Assembly (NCBI RefSeq): GCF_001612945.1
Contig: NZ_BDBK01000016.1
Span: 310,001 to 374,000 of the forward strand
Length of the DNA: 64,000 bases
From: Nocardia inohanensis NBRC 100128
GTDB taxonomy: Bacteria; Actinomycetota; Actinomycetes; Mycobacteriales; Mycobacteriaceae
Reading direction: 5' to 3'
Shown here: one piece after another, positions 1 to 9,621 of the stretch
Numbering within the stretch: the first letter of the stretch is position 1
How the letters are laid out: every line of letters starts with the position of its first letter
Notes under the pieces: model-generated
What the model was told of the DNA's origin: nothing
The model's input: only the letters and a program-made list of their open reading frames with translations
Databases searched by the model: none
Program-made: the position numbers and the translations under genes

Positions 1-161
1 TGGCCGAGGGCGTGCTCGACCCGGCCGAACAGGACCGCTTCCTCGACGCCGCCCAGCGCGTCCCGGAACTCGGTGCGGGCGAACTGGATCAGCTGACCTT
101 CACCGTCGCGCCCGAGGTGCTCGACCGCGCCCCGCGAACCCGTGAGGGGATCTTCCGATGA
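1..161 (+). CDS. prpD: 2-methylcitrate dehydratase PrpD, C-terminal end (partial)
   Basis: Only the last 52 codons are present; the reading frame enters at base 3 and stops at TGA 159-161. The visible tail (AEGVLDPAEQDRFL, then TREGIFR at the end) looks like the C-terminus of MmgE/PrpD family proteins. PrpD dehydrates 2-methylcitrate to 2-methyl-cis-aconitate in the cytoplasmic methylcitrate cycle, which turns propionyl-CoA into pyruvate and succinate. The assignment rests mainly on context: prpB and prpC follow on the same strand. The catalytic region lies outside the window, so the family call is probable rather than proven. Confidence 0.7.
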   Translation, partial: AEGVLDPAEQDRFLDAAQRVPELGAGELDQLTFTVAPEVLDRAPRTREGIFR

Positions 162-187
162 GCCGCGACGATCTCGCCGGCGCCCCG

Positions 188-388
188 TCAGGGGCGATGC
201 GGGCCACCGTCGCGCAGCTCCCCGCCCCACACCAGGGCCTGGGCCGCGATGACCGAGCTGCCGTTGTAGGTGACCGACGGCGACCCGTACAGCTGATAGC
301 CCTCATCGAGCAGTCCGCTGATGCGCTCACAGAAGGTGGCGTCGTCGGGTCCGGTGATCAGGCGGTAGCGCAGGCGCGGCTGGGTCAT
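188..388 (-). CDS. DUF1737 domain protein, 66 aa
   Basis: A 66-residue protein beginning MTQPRLRYRLITGPDD, with a YQLYGSPSVTYNGSSVIAAQ core. This matches the small DUF1737 family, whose members carry a conserved LYGSP...NG...AQA pattern and have no established function. The ATG is at 386-388 and the TGA at 188-190. No strong ribosome binding site is visible before the ATG. It lies antisense in the 250-base gap between prpD and prpB, so its transcript would run against the prp operon. It is soluble, with no signal peptide. The conserved pattern, not its length, is why I call it real. Confidence 0.7.
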   Translation of the reverse strand: MTQPRLRYRLITGPDDATFCERISGLLDEGYQLYGSPSVTYNGSSVIAAQALVWGGELRDGGPHRP

Positions 389-414
389 TGCATCAGCGTA
401 GGACGGTGGGCGGC

Positions 415-1323
415 ATGAGCGGGCTGATGGTGTCGGCCGCCACGGCGGGGGAGAAGCGCGCGGCGTTCCGGGCGGGCCTGAGCAGCGGGCGGATCCAGCG
501 GCTGCCGGGTGCGTTCAATCCCTTGGTGGCCAAGCTCATTCAGGAACTCGGGTTCGAAGGGGCGTATGTCTCCGGGGCGGTGGTGTCGGCGGAGCTGGCG
601 CTGCCGGATATCGGGCTGACCACGCTCACCGAGGTGGTGGAGCGCGGGCGGCAGATCGCGCGGGTGACCGACCTGCCGGTGCTCATCGACGCCGATACCG
701 GATTCGGGGAACCGATGAGCGCGGCGCGCACGGTGACCATGCTCGAGGACGCCGGGCTGGCCGGATGTCATATCGAGGATCAGGTGAACCCCAAGCGGTG
801 CGGGCATCTGGACGGGAAATCCGTGGTGCCGGTGGCGGATATGGTGCGGCGCATCCGGGCCGCGGTATCGGCTCGGCGCGACGCCGGCTTCACCATCTGC
901 GCGCGGACCGACGCGCGGGGCACGGAGGGTTTGGGCGCGGCGATCGACCGGGCCAAGGTGTACGTCGACGCGGGAGCCGACCTCGTGTTCACCGAGGCGC
1001 TCGCGGACGCTGGCGAGTTCGCGAAATTCCGTGCCGCCGTGGATGTCCCGCTGCTGGCGAATATGACCGAGTTCGGCAAGTCCGATCTCATCTCCGCCCC
1101 CGAGCTGGAGGCGCTCGGCTACAACGCCGTCATCTATCCGGTCACCACGCTGCGCCTGGCCATGTTCGCCGTCGAAGCCGGATTGCGCGAAATCGCCGCC
1201 ACCGGAACCCAATCCGCGCTCGTGGACCGCATGCAGCATCGCGCTCGGCTCTACGAACTGCTCGAGTACCCCCGCTACAACGAATTCGATTCCGATATCT
1301 TCAATTTCACCGTGAGCGAGTGA
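415..1323 (+). CDS. prpB: methylisocitrate lyase PrpB
   Basis: A protein of about 302 residues of the isocitrate lyase/PEP mutase superfamily. It cleaves 2-methylisocitrate to pyruvate and succinate, the last step of the methylcitrate cycle. The family signature KRCGH, with the catalytic cysteine, is at about residues 127-131 and is followed by LDGKSVVP. Asp-rich Mg2+ sites (LIDADTGFG, near residue 84) and the ARTDARG segment are also present. The ATG at 415 is preferred over the in-frame TTG at 388, because the extra nine residues are unlike the family and overlap the antisense DUF1737 start. Length is normal. The stop is 5 bases before prpC, so the two are co-transcribed. Confidence 0.93.
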   Translation: MSGLMVSAATAGEKRAAFRAGLSSGRIQRLPGAFNPLVAKLIQELGFEGAYVSGAVVSAELALPDIGLTTLTEVVERGRQIARVTDLPVLIDADTGFGEPMSAARTVTMLEDAGLAGCHIEDQVNPKRCGHLDGKSVVPVADMVRRIRAAVSARRDAGFTICARTDARGTEGLGAAIDRAKVYVDAGADLVFTEALADAGEFAKFRAAVDVPLLANMTEFGKSDLISAPELEALGYNAVIYPVTTLRLAMFAVEAGLREIAATGTQSALVDRMQHRARLYELLEYPRYNEFDSDIFNFTVSE

Positions 1324-1328
1324 TTCTC

Positions 1329-2465
1329 ATGACCGAGATCAAGAAGGGCCTCGCCGGCGTGGTGGTCGACACCACCGCCATCTCCAAGGTGGTGTCCGAG
1401 ACCAGCACCCTCACCTATCGCGGTTACGCGGTGCAGGAGCTGGCCCGGCAATGCCGGTTCGAGGAGGTCGCCTATCTGCTGTGGTTCGGCGAACTGCCGA
1501 ATCGCGAGCAACTGCAACAGCTCGGTCAGCGTGAGCGCGCGCTGCGCCGAGCCGACCGCTCGCTGCTGGCGCTCGTCGCGCGGCTGCCCGAAACCTGTCA
1601 TCCGATGGACGTGGTGCGCACCGTGGTCAGCTACCTGGGCGCGGAGGATCCCCTGGAGGACCGCGGCCGCAGTCGGAAAGCGCTGCTGGACAAGGCATTA
1701 CGAATGACGGCGGTGCTGCCCACCGTCATCGCCGCCGATATGCGCCGCCGTCGTGGGCTGGACCCCATCGCCCCGGATCCGGCGCGCGGGTTCGCGGAGA
1801 ACTTCCTCTACATGTGCTTCGGTGCACCCGATGCCACCGCGCGGCACCTGGACGAGCGCCTGGTCCGCGCGTTCGAGGCATCGCTGATCCTGTACGCCGA
1901 ACACAGCTTCAACGCCTCCACCTTCGCCGCCCGCGTGGTCACCTCCACCGAATCCGATATGTACAGCGCGGTCACGGCGGCCATCGGCGCGCTCAAGGGT
2001 CCGCTGCACGGCGGCGCGAACGAGGCCGTCATGCGGATGATGCTGGAGATCGGCGACCCCGAGCGGGCCCGGGACTGGCTGCGGGACAGGCTTTCCCGCA
2101 AACAGAAGGTGATGGGCTTCGGTCATCGCGTCTACCGCGCCGGCGACTCCCGGGTCCCCACCATGCGCGCCGCGCTCGAGGACGTCGCGGACCTCACCGG
2201 TGGTCACACCTGGCTGAAGATGTACACCGAGCTGGAGTCCGCGATGGCCGAGGCCACCGGCATCGAACCGAACCTCGATTTCCCCGCCGGTCCGGCCTAC
2301 TACCTCATGGGCTTCGACATCGACATGTTCACACCGATTTTCGTGATGAGCCGTATCACCGGCTGGACCGCGCACATCATCGAGCAATCGCAATCCAATG
2401 CCCTCATCCGCCCGCTCTCCGAATACACCGGCCCACCACCGCGCCCCCTGCGCCCGGTGGCGTGA
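1329..2465 (+). CDS. prpC: 2-methylcitrate synthase PrpC
   Basis: A 378-residue citrate-synthase-fold enzyme that condenses propionyl-CoA with oxaloacetate. The catalytic histidines sit in GPLHGGANE (about residue 225) and GFGHRVY (about residue 262), and the catalytic aspartate in [11 protein letters not shown] (about residue 316). It is the small (about 375 aa) form of the family, and with prpD and prpB next to it methylcitrate synthase is far likelier than a housekeeping citrate synthase. ATG 1329 starts five bases after the prpB stop. The gene ends just before a strong hairpin shared with the convergent metE. Confidence 0.93.
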   Translation: MTEIKKGLAGVVVDTTAISKVVSETSTLTYRGYAVQELARQCRFEEVAYLLWFGELPNREQLQQLGQRERALRRADRSLLALVARLPETCHPMDVVRTVVSYLGAEDPLEDRGRSRKALLDKALRMTAVLPTVIAADMRRRRGLDPIAPDPARGFAENFLYMCFGAPDATARHLDERLVRAFEASLILYAEHSFNASTFAARVVTSTESDMYSAVTAAIGALKGPLHGGANEAVMRMMLEIGDPERARDWLRDRLSRKQKVMGFGHRVYRAGDSRVPTMRAALEDVADLTGGHTWLKMYTELESAMAEATGIEPNLDFPAGPAYYLMGFDIDMFTPIFVMSRITGWTAHIIEQSQSNALIRPLSEYTGPPPRPLRPVA

Positions 2466-2472
2466 ACCGGTG

Positions 2473-2502
2473 AAGGCCCGCGATCGAACGATCGCGGGCC
2501 TT
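2473..2502. terminator. bidirectional hairpin terminator between prpC and metE
   Basis: A perfect 14-bp stem: AAGGCCCGCGATCG, a 2-base AA spacer, and CGATCGCGGGCCTT. It lies between the convergent stops of prpC (2465) and metE (2508). A short TTCTT follows on the + side. The position, and no other plausible use for the sequence, support a terminator serving both genes. Confidence 0.85.
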
Positions 2503-2507
2503 CTTCG

Positions 2508-4799
2508 TCAGCGCAGCGCGGCTGCCGCGGCGACCATGTTGCGCAGGGCGGCCTCCACCTCCACCGGGCCACGGGTCTTCAGACCGCAGTCCGGGTTCAC
2601 CCAGAGCCGTTCGGCCGGAACGGCTTTCAAGGCTTCACCGAGCGAGGCGCCGATCTCCTCGGTGCTGGGCACGCGCGGCGAGTGGATGTCGTAGACGCCC
2701 GGCCCGACCCCCAGATGGAAGCCCGCCGCATTGAGGTCGTCGACCACCTCCATGTGCGAACGGGCCGCCTCGATCGACGTCACGTCCGCGTCCAGGGCGG
2801 CGATGGCGTCGATCACCTCACCGAACTCCGAATAGCAGAGGTGGGTGTGGATCTGGGTGGCGTCCGCGACCCCGGCGGTGGCCAGCCGGAACGCGCCGAC
2901 CGCCCAATCCAGGTAGCGCGCTTTGGCTTCGGTGCGCAGCGGGAGGAGTTCGCGCAGCGCGGGTTCGTCCACCTGCACGATGCGGATGCCCGCCGCTTGC
3001 AGATCCAGGGTCTCGTCGCGGATGGCGAGGGCGACCTGGCGAGCGGTGTCCTCGATGGGCTGATCATCGCGGACGAAGGACCACGCCAGAATGGTGACCG
3101 GGCCGGTGAGCATGCCCTTGACCGGCTTGCCGGTGAGCGACTGCGCGTACGCGATCCACTCCACCGTCATCGGATTCGGGCGCGCCACATCGCCGTACAG
3201 GATGGGCGGGCGCACACAGCGGGTGCCGTAGGACTGCACCCAGCCGTTGGCGGTGGCGAAGAAGCCGTCGAGCTGTTCGGCGAAGTACTGCACCATGTCA
3301 TTGCGTTCGGGTTCACCGTGCACCAGCACGTCCAGGCCCAGCTTCTCTTGCAGCGCAATCACATCGGCGATCTCGGCGCGCATGCGCTCGCGGTACTGCT
3401 CGGGGGTGATCTCGCCCTTGACCAGTGCGGCGCGGTCCTTACGGATCGACGGGGTCTGCGGATACGAGCCGATGGTGGTGGTCGGCAGCAGCGGCAGGTC
3501 CAGGTGTTCCCGTTGCAGCGCAAGACGTTCCGCGGCGGGGGTGCGCCTGGTGGCCTCCGGGCCGAGCGCGGCCAGCCGGGCGCGGACGGTGTCATTGCGC
3601 AACCGGGGATCGCTGGTGCGGGTGGCGAGCGCGGCACGAGCGGCGGTCAGTTCCTCGGTGACGGCGCCGGTGCCCTGGTGCAGGGCGGTCGCCAGCGTCC
3701 GCACCTCGATCACCTTCTCCGCACCGAAGGCCAGCCAGGACCGCAGCGTGGCATCGGCTCCCGATTCGGGGTCCAGCGAATACGGCACGTGCAGCAGCGA
3801 ACTGGAGGTCGAGACCACCAGTGCGCCGGTACTGCCCAGCAGTGTCCCCAAGGTGGCCAGCGCCCGGTCCAGGTCGGTGCGCCACACATTGCGGCCGTCG
3901 ACCACACCCGCCACCACCAGCTTGCCCGTCAATGCCGGAACCGCCGCGACATCCTCGACGGTGCTCGCGGTGCCGGGAGTGGTACCGGAGGTGAAATCCA
4001 GTGCCACACCCTCGATTCCGGTGGCGGCGAGCATCGGCAGCGCCGCGCCCGGTCGCCCGAAATAGGTGGCGACCAGGATCGCGGGCCGATCGTCGGTGGC
4101 GGACAGGTCCCGGTAAACGCGCTCGACCAGCGCCAGTTCGTCGCGGGTGAGATCGGTGACCAGCACCGGTTCGTCGATCTGCACCCAGTGCGCGCCCGCA
4201 TCGGCCAACCGGCGCAACAGCTCCCGATACAGCGGCAACAGCGCGTCGATCCGCCGCAACGGATCACCCTCGCCATCCTTGGCCAGTTTCAGAAAGGTCA
4301 GCGGCCCGATCACCACCGGCCGGGCCGCCACACCCAGCGCCATGGCCTCGCGCAGCTCATCGAGCAGTTGCTCCGGATGCAGCGAAAACTCCGTGTGCGC
4401 ACCGAGTTCCGGCACCAGGTAGTGGTAATTGGTATCGAACCACTTGGTCATCTCCAGCGGCTCGACCGTATCGGTGCCGCGCGCGGCCGCGAAATAGCGG
4501 TCCAGCGGATCGGCGATCCCGGCCACCCGCGGCGGCAGCGCCCCGAACATGGCGGCGGTATCGAGCATCTGGTCGTAGTAGGAGAAGGTGCCCACCGGCA
4601 CCGAATCCAGTCCCGCCGCGGTCACGGCCAGCAGCTGCTCGGTGCGCAACGTCCGGCCGGCCGCACGCAGTTCCTCCGCGCCGATCCGCCCCGCCCAATA
4701 GGACTCGATCGCGCGCTTCAACTCCCGCTTCGGCCCGATCCGGGGCAACCCCAGAACCGTCGCGGTGAAAGGCGAAGTGTTGGTCACAGGTATCTCCAT
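2508..4799 (-). CDS. metE: cobalamin-independent methionine synthase MetE
   Basis: A 763-residue protein that moves a methyl group from 5-methyltetrahydropteroyltri-L-glutamate to homocysteine. It has the usual two-barrel length. The catalytic zinc ligands are visible in the C-terminal half: [11 protein letters not shown] (His and Cys) and [10 protein letters not shown] (second Cys). The repeated IGSYPQTP and [13 protein letters not shown] segments mark the C- and N-terminal barrels. I chose the ATG at 4797-4799 ([11 protein letters not shown]); an in-frame GTG at 4812-4814 is possible. The cobalamin riboswitch upstream on the same strand implies repression when B12 is plentiful, presumably because a B12-dependent MetH exists elsewhere. 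Confidence 0.96.
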   Translation of the reverse strand: MEIPVTNTSPFTATVLGLPRIGPKRELKRAIESYWAGRIGAEELRAAGRTLRTEQLLAVTAAGLDSVPVGTFSYYDQMLDTAAMFGALPPRVAGIADPLDRYFAAARGTDTVEPLEMTKWFDTNYHYLVPELGAHTEFSLHPEQLLDELREAMALGVAARPVVIGPLTFLKLAKDGEGDPLRRIDALLPLYRELLRRLADAGAHWVQIDEPVLVTDLTRDELALVERVYRDLSATDDRPAILVATYFGRPGAALPMLAATGIEGVALDFTSGTTPGTASTVEDVAAVPALTGKLVVAGVVDGRNVWRTDLDRALATLGTLLGSTGALVVSTSSSLLHVPYSLDPESGADATLRSWLAFGAEKVIEVRTLATALHQGTGAVTEELTAARAALATRTSDPRLRNDTVRARLAALGPEATRRTPAAERLALQREHLDLPLLPTTTIGSYPQTPSIRKDRAALVKGEITPEQYRERMRAEIADVIALQEKLGLDVLVHGEPERNDMVQYFAEQLDGFFATANGWVQSYGTRCVRPPILYGDVARPNPMTVEWIAYAQSLTGKPVKGMLTGPVTILAWSFVRDDQPIEDTARQVALAIRDETLDLQAAGIRIVQVDEPALRELLPLRTEAKARYLDWAVGAFRLATAGVADATQIHTHLCYSEFGEVIDAIAALDADVTSIEAARSHMEVVDDLNAAGFHLGVGPGVYDIHSPRVPSTEEIGASLGEALKAVPAERLWVNPDCGLKTRGPVEVEAALRNMVAAAAALR

Positions 4800-4984
4800 G
4801 TGTTCCAAGGCCACGGGTCACCGCCATAGGCGTGCACGAACCCGGGTACCCCGAAGACACCGGTTCACACCGGTCCGAGGGAACACCACCGGTCCGTCCA
4901 CCCGATCCACGAGGCGGAGACCGCCGAATACGGCGTATCCGGCACATTCGGCAGGTATTCGGACTCGCGGGCACCGGCCTCGAA

Positions 4985-5165
4985 TGGCCGACCTAATGGC
5001 CGTCGCTTCCCAGGTGGGCTCACCCAGTGCGTATGACGGCGGTCGTTCCTGCATACCGCTGCGGGACAGTTCCGGATTCTCACCGGATTCCCTCTTCACC
5101 GGTTCGAACCGCTTGGCGGGGAACCGGTTTCGACGCCGGGCGCGCCGGGCGGAGGCTTCCGCGGC
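4985..5165 (-). promoter_or_regulatory. cobalamin riboswitch controlling metE
   Basis: On the minus strand this leader has the hallmark order of a B12 riboswitch: GAGGGAATCCGGTGAGAATC at about 5096-5077, then CTGTCCCGCAGCGGTA, then after a variable stem CACTGGGTGAGCCCACCTGG and GAAG near 5030-4995 (the B12-box region). It lies about 200 bases upstream of metE, leaving room for an expression platform between 4985 and 4800. The ends are approximate. Binding of adenosylcobalamin would be expected to switch metE off. The rest of the 660-base gap to pyc holds the pyc promoter region, and I see no other gene there. Confidence 0.88.
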
Positions 5166-5461
5166 CGCGCCGGGCGAACCGACTGCGCTGACAAGCATAG
5201 AGCCATGCGCGACTCGCTCGCGCCACGCACGCGGCTCGCGCCGATGCGGTGCGCGGGAATCCAGCGGTGGCGTGGGGATTCCGGCCCGGCCGTGCTTAAC
5301 AGGGTGGCGAATCCAGGGGTGTATCGAGCGCAGTGCTCACCGGCAGGCATGTGTCCGGGTGATTAACACAAATTCGCAAATGGCCGGGGTGTGACTGTGA
5401 AGATTGCTGCGAACGGGACTTCGATGCCCGAACGAGATGCGGGGGCAGGTACCTTAGGCGA

Positions 5462-8400
5462 ATGTTCTCCAAAGTCCTGGTCGCCAACCGCAGTGAAATC
5501 GCCATTCGCGCATTTCGTGCAGCCTACGAACTCGGCATCGGAACGGTGGCGGTCTTCCCGTACGAGGATCGCAACTCCGTGCACCGGCTCAAGGCCGACG
5601 AGGCGTATCAGATCGGAACGCCCGGGCATCCCGTCCGGGCGTACCTGTCCATCGAGGAGATCATCAACGCGGCCAAGTCGGCCGGCGCGGATGCCGTCTA
5701 CCCCGGTTACGGTTTTCTTTCCGAGAACCCGGACCTGGCCGCCGCCTGTGCGCGCGAGGGCATCACCTTCATCGGGCCGTCGGCCGAGGTACTGGAGCTG
5801 ACCGGCAACAAGGCGCGCGCCATCGCCGCCGCCAAGGCCGCCGGGCTGCCGGTGCTGAAGTCCAGTGAACCGTCCGCGAACGTGGACGAGCTGGTGACCG
5901 CCGCCGAACAGATGGAGTTCCCGGTCTTCGTGAAGGCCGTCGCCGGTGGCGGCGGGCGCGGAATGCGCCGGGTCGCCGATCGGGCGCAGCTGCGCGAGGC
6001 CATCGAAGCCGCCGCGCGCGAGGCCGAATCGGCGTTCGGTGACGCCACCGTGTTCCTGGAGCAGGCGGTGATCAACCCCCGCCATATCGAGGTGCAGATC
6101 CTCGCGGACCAGCAGGGCAATGTCATCCACCTGTACGAGCGCGACTGTTCGTTGCAGCGCCGCCATCAGAAGGTGATCGAGCTCGCGCCCGCGCCGAACC
6201 TGGATCCCGCACTGCGCGACCGGATTTGCGCCGATGCCGTGGCGTTCGCCAAGCAGATCGGGTACTCGTGCGCGGGCACCGTGGAGTTCCTGCTCGACGA
6301 GCGCGGCAATCACGTGTTCATCGAGATGAACCCGCGCATCCAGGTCGAGCACACGGTGACCGAGGAGATCACCGATGTCGACCTGGTGCAGTCGCAGATG
6401 CGGATCGCGGGCGGCGAAACCCTCGAAGACCTCGGGCTGAGCCAGGATTCGATCCACATCCGCGGCGCGGCCTTGCAATGCCGCATCACCACCGAGGATC
6501 CGGCCAACGGGTTCCGGCCCGACACCGGCCGCATCACCGGCTACCGGTCGCCGGGCGGCGCGGGCGTGCGGCTCGACGGCGGCGCGAACGTCGGCGCGGA
6601 GGTCGGGGCCTACTTCGACTCCATGCTGGTCAAGCTCACCTGCCGCGGACGGGACTTCTCGACCGCCATCGCGCGCGCTCGCCGGGCCGTCGCCGAATTC
6701 CGTATTCGTGGCGTGACGACCAATATTCCGTTCCTGATGGCGGTGCTGGACGATCCGGACTTCCGGGCGGGCAAGGTCACCACCTCGTTCATCGACGAGC
6801 GACCGCAACTGCTCACCTTGAAGAGCTCCGCCGACCGGGGCACCAAGATCCTGCAATACCTGGCCGATGTCACCGTCAACAAGCCGCACGGCACCCGGCC
6901 GACCAAGGTGTACCCGCACGACAAGCTGCCCGCGCTCGATATGACCCAGCCGCCGCCGGCCGGATCGCGGCAGACCTTGCTGGAGCTGGGGCCGGAAGGG
7001 TTCGCGCGCTGGCTGCGCGATCGCAAGGGGGTGGCCGTCACCGACACCACCTTCCGTGACGCGCACCAGTCGCTGCTCGCCACCCGGGTGCGCACCAACG
7101 GCCTGCTCGATGTGGCGGGACATGTGGCGCGGATGACGCCGGAGCTGCTGTCCATCGAATGCTGGGGCGGCGCAACCTATGACGTGGCGCTGCGCTTCCT
7201 GTACGAGGATCCGTGGGAGCGGCTGGCCGCGCTGCGCGAAGCCGTGCCGAACATCAACTTGCAGATGCTGCTGCGCGGCCGCAACACCGTCGGTTACACG
7301 CCGTACCCCGAAAAGGTCACGCGCGCTTTCGTTTCCGAGGCCACCGCGACCGGCATCGACATCTTCCGCATCTTCGACGCCCTCAACAATGTCGACCAGA
7401 TGCGGCCCGCCATCGACGCCGTGCGCGAAACCGGTACGGCGGTAGCGGAAGTCGCCATGAGCTACACCGGCGACCTGTCGAACCCGAACGAGAACCTCTA
7501 CACCCTCGACTACTACCTCAAGCTCGCCGAGCAGATCGTCGAGGCCGGGGCGCACGTCATCGGCATCAAGGACATGGCCGGTCTGCTGCGGGCTCCGGCC
7601 GCGCACACGCTGGTCACCGCGCTGCGCAGCGAATTCGATCTGCCGGTGCACGTGCACACCCACGACACCCCCGGCGGTCAGCTGGCCACCTATCTGGCGG
7701 CCTGGCAGGCCGGTGCGGATGCCGTGGACGGTGCGTCGGCGCCCATGGCGGGCACCACTTCTCAGCCCGCGCTCTCGGCAATCGTCGCGGCGGCGGCCAA
7801 TTCGCCGCACGACACCGGGTTGAACCTCCAGAACGTCTGCGATCTGGAGCCGTACTGGGAGGCGCTGCGGAAGGTCTACGGGCCCTTCGAATCCGGCCTG
7901 CCCGGCCCGACGGGTCGCGTCTACCACCACGAGATTCCGGGTGGCCAGCTGTCGAACCTGCGCCAGCAGGCCATCGCGCTGGGTCTCGGTGACCAGTTCG
8001 AAGAGGTCGAGTCCAAATACGCTGCGGCGGACCGTCTCCTGGGCCGCCTGGTCAAGGTCACCCCGTCCTCCAAGGTCGTCGGCGACCTCGCCCTGGCGCT
8101 GGTCGGCAGCGGCGTCGACGTCGAGGACTTCGCGAGCGATCCCGGCCGCTACGACATCCCCGACTCCGTAATCGGTTTCCTGCGAGGCGAACTCGGCACC
8201 CCCGCCGGCGGCTGGCCCGAACCGTTCCGCAGCCGCGCCCTCGCCGGTCGCGGCCCCGCCAAGCCGGAAACCCAGCTCACCGCCGCCGACGAAGCGGGCC
8301 TGAACGGCAGCTCGGCCGACCGCCGCGCCACCCTCAACCGCCTGCTGTTCCCCGGCCCCACCGCCGAATTCCTCGCCCACCGCGAGAAGTTCGGCGACAC

Positions 8401-8866
8401 CACCGGCCTGTCGGCCAACCAGTTCTTCTACGGTCTGCGCCACGACGAGGAACACCGCGTCCAGCTGGAGAAGGGCGTCACCCTCCTCATCGGCCTCGAA
8501 GCCATCTCCGAGCCCGACGAACGCGGCATGCGCACCGTCATGTGCATTCTCAACGGCCAGCTCCGCCCGATCACCGTCCGCGACCGCTCCATCGCCAGCG
8601 AGGTCCCGGTCGCCGAGAAGGCCGACAAGACCAATGCCGGCCACATCGCCGCCCCCTTCGCCGGCGTGGTCACCCTCGCTGTCTCCGAAGGCGATTCGGT
8701 CTCCGCCGGCGACACCATCGGCACCATCGAAGCCATGAAAATGGAGGCCGCCATCACCGCTCCTCGCGCCGGTACCGTCCGCCGCGTAGCGATCAGCAAG
8801 GTCCAGCAGGTGGAAGGCGGCGACCTCCTGGTCGAGGTCAGCCTCACCGAGGCCGCCGCGGAATGA
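5462..8866 (+). CDS. pyc: pyruvate carboxylase
   Basis: A full-length 1,134-residue single-chain biotin enzyme that carboxylates pyruvate to oxaloacetate, feeding the TCA cycle. Domain order: N-terminal biotin carboxylase (about 1-450, with VAGGGGRGMRR in the ATP-grasp and EMNPRIQVEHTVTE), carboxyltransferase TIM barrel (about 530-800, DTTFRDAHQSLLATR and HVHTHDTPGG), and C-terminal biotinyl domain with EAMKMEA around residue 1093 carrying the biotinylated lysine. ATG 5462 opens directly into the conserved FSKVLVANRSEIAIR. The stop overlaps the rsmD start by four bases (ATGA), indicating translational coupling, as in mycobacteria. Confidence 0.97.
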   Translation: MFSKVLVANRSEIAIRAFRAAYELGIGTVAVFPYEDRNSVHRLKADEAYQIGTPGHPVRAYLSIEEIINAAKSAGADAVYPGYGFLSENPDLAAACAREGITFIGPSAEVLELTGNKARAIAAAKAAGLPVLKSSEPSANVDELVTAAEQMEFPVFVKAVAGGGGRGMRRVADRAQLREAIEAAAREAESAFGDATVFLEQAVINPRHIEVQILADQQGNVIHLYERDCSLQRRHQKVIELAPAPNLDPALRDRICADAVAFAKQIGYSCAGTVEFLLDERGNHVFIEMNPRIQVEHTVTEEITDVDLVQSQMRIAGGETLEDLGLSQDSIHIRGAALQCRITTEDPANGFRPDTGRITGYRSPGGAGVRLDGGANVGAEVGAYFDSMLVKLTCRGRDFSTAIARARRAVAEFRIRGVTTNIPFLMAVLDDPDFRAGKVTTSFIDERPQLLTLKSSADRGTKILQYLADVTVNKPHGTRPTKVYPHDKLPALDMTQPPPAGSRQTLLELGPEGFARWLRDRKGVAVTDTTFRDAHQSLLATRVRTNGLLDVAGHVARMTPELLSIECWGGATYDVALRFLYEDPWERLAALREAVPNINLQMLLRGRNTVGYTPYPEKVTRAFVSEATATGIDIFRIFDALNNVDQMRPAIDAVRETGTAVAEVAMSYTGDLSNPNENLYTLDYYLKLAEQIVEAGAHVIGIKDMAGLLRAPAAHTLVTALRSEFDLPVHVHTHDTPGGQLATYLAAWQAGADAVDGASAPMAGTTSQPALSAIVAAAANSPHDTGLNLQNVCDLEPYWEALRKVYGPFESGLPGPTGRVYHHEIPGGQLSNLRQQAIALGLGDQFEEVESKYAAADRLLGRLVKVTPSSKVVGDLALALVGSGVDVEDFASDPGRYDIPDSVIGFLRGELGTPAGGWPEPFRSRALAGRGPAKPETQLTAADEAGLNGSSADRRATLNRLLFPGPTAEFLAHREKFGDTTGLSANQFFYGLRHDEEHRVQLEKGVTLLIGLEAISEPDERGMRTVMCILNGQLRPITVRDRSIASEVPVAEKADKTNAGHIAAPFAGVVTLAVSEGDSVSAGDTIGTIEAMKMEAAITAPRAGTVRRVAISKVQQVEGGDLLVEVSLTEAAAE

Positions 8867-9429
8867 CCCGCATCGTGGCCGGCACCGCCGGCGGGCGACG
8901 ACTCCGTGTCCCGCCCGCCGGCACCCGCCCCACCTCCGACCGAGTCCGCGAGGCCCTCTTCAGCCTCCTGCACGCCCGCATGGACTTCGAGAACATCCGC
9001 GCCCTCGACCTCTACGCGGGCTCCGGCGCCCTGGCCCTGGAAGCCCTGTCCCGCGGCGCATCCCACGCCCTGATGATCGAATCCGACCGCAAGGCCGCCG
9101 CCGTCATCAAGTCCAACATCACCGACCTGTCCCTCTCCGGCGCCGAACTCCGCCTGGCCCCGGTCTCGGCCGTCCTGGCTGCGAAACCCCCCAGCGCCCC
9201 CTACGACCTGGTCTTCTCCGACCCGCCCTACGCCCTCGAAGCCGAGGCCGTCCACGCCGATCTCCAAGCCCTCGCCGACAACGGCTGGCTCCACGACGAA
9301 GCCCTCGTAGTAGTCGAACGCTCCACCCGCTCCCCGGCAATCGACTGGCCGAAGGCCTTCACCCCCTTGAAGTCCCGCGACTACGGCGAGACCCGCATCG
9401 ACCTCGCCGAATACGAAGCGGCCAGCTGA
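8863..9429 (+). CDS. rsmD: 16S rRNA (guanine(966)-N(2))-methyltransferase RsmD
   Basis: A 188-residue SAM-dependent methyltransferase. It opens MTRIVAGTAGGRRL, the typical RsmD N-terminus that binds the ribosomal substrate. ALDLYAGSGALALEALSRG is the SAM-binding motif I, and FSDPPYALE is the NPPY-type catalytic motif (here DPPY, normal for RsmD). It methylates G966 of 16S rRNA in the assembled 30S subunit. It overlaps pyc by four bases and is followed, after a 192-base gap, by coaD, the same order as in Mycobacterium tuberculosis. Confidence 0.94.
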   Translation: MTRIVAGTAGGRRLRVPPAGTRPTSDRVREALFSLLHARMDFENIRALDLYAGSGALALEALSRGASHALMIESDRKAAAVIKSNITDLSLSGAELRLAPVSAVLAAKPPSAPYDLVFSDPPYALEAEAVHADLQALADNGWLHDEALVVVERSTRSPAIDWPKAFTPLKSRDYGETRIDLAEYEAAS

Positions 9430-9445
9430 CTAACCGCAGTGATTG

Positions 9446-9562
9446 CGCGATCGCGACGATATCACCGTCGTCGAAGTAAAGGCCGCGGCTACGGCGGATC
9501 TCCGCAAGGCGTTGTCCGCGGACCTCGGACAGGAGTTCCTGCTTTCCAGCAGCTACGACTTC
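9446..9562 (-). pseudogene. possible remnant of an XRE/HigA-type antitoxin
   Basis: In the rsmD-coaD gap the minus strand encodes LLSEVRGQRLAEIRRSRGL, which closely resembles the start of the helix-turn-helix in small XRE antitoxins. It is followed directly by YFDDGDIVAIA, which resembles the last strand of the same proteins. The recognition helix that should lie between them is missing, and there is no proper start or stop. This looks like a small gene collapsed by an internal deletion. The call is by eye and weak; chance similarity is possible. Confidence 0.3.
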
Positions 9563-9621
9563 CTTTCCACCGGGATCTCGCCGCCGTCGGTGACCAGCGC
9601 GGTATGCGGTAGCGTTCGGCC

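Noticed and set aside
2682-4829. Long open frame on the + strand across metE
   Set aside because: It is the antisense shadow of metE; high GC keeps such frames open. The protein has no recognisable motif.
5363-8644. Open frame of about 1,090 codons on the minus strand across pyc
   Set aside because: Composition is typical of the complement of a GC-rich gene, and pyc itself has every domain on the + strand.
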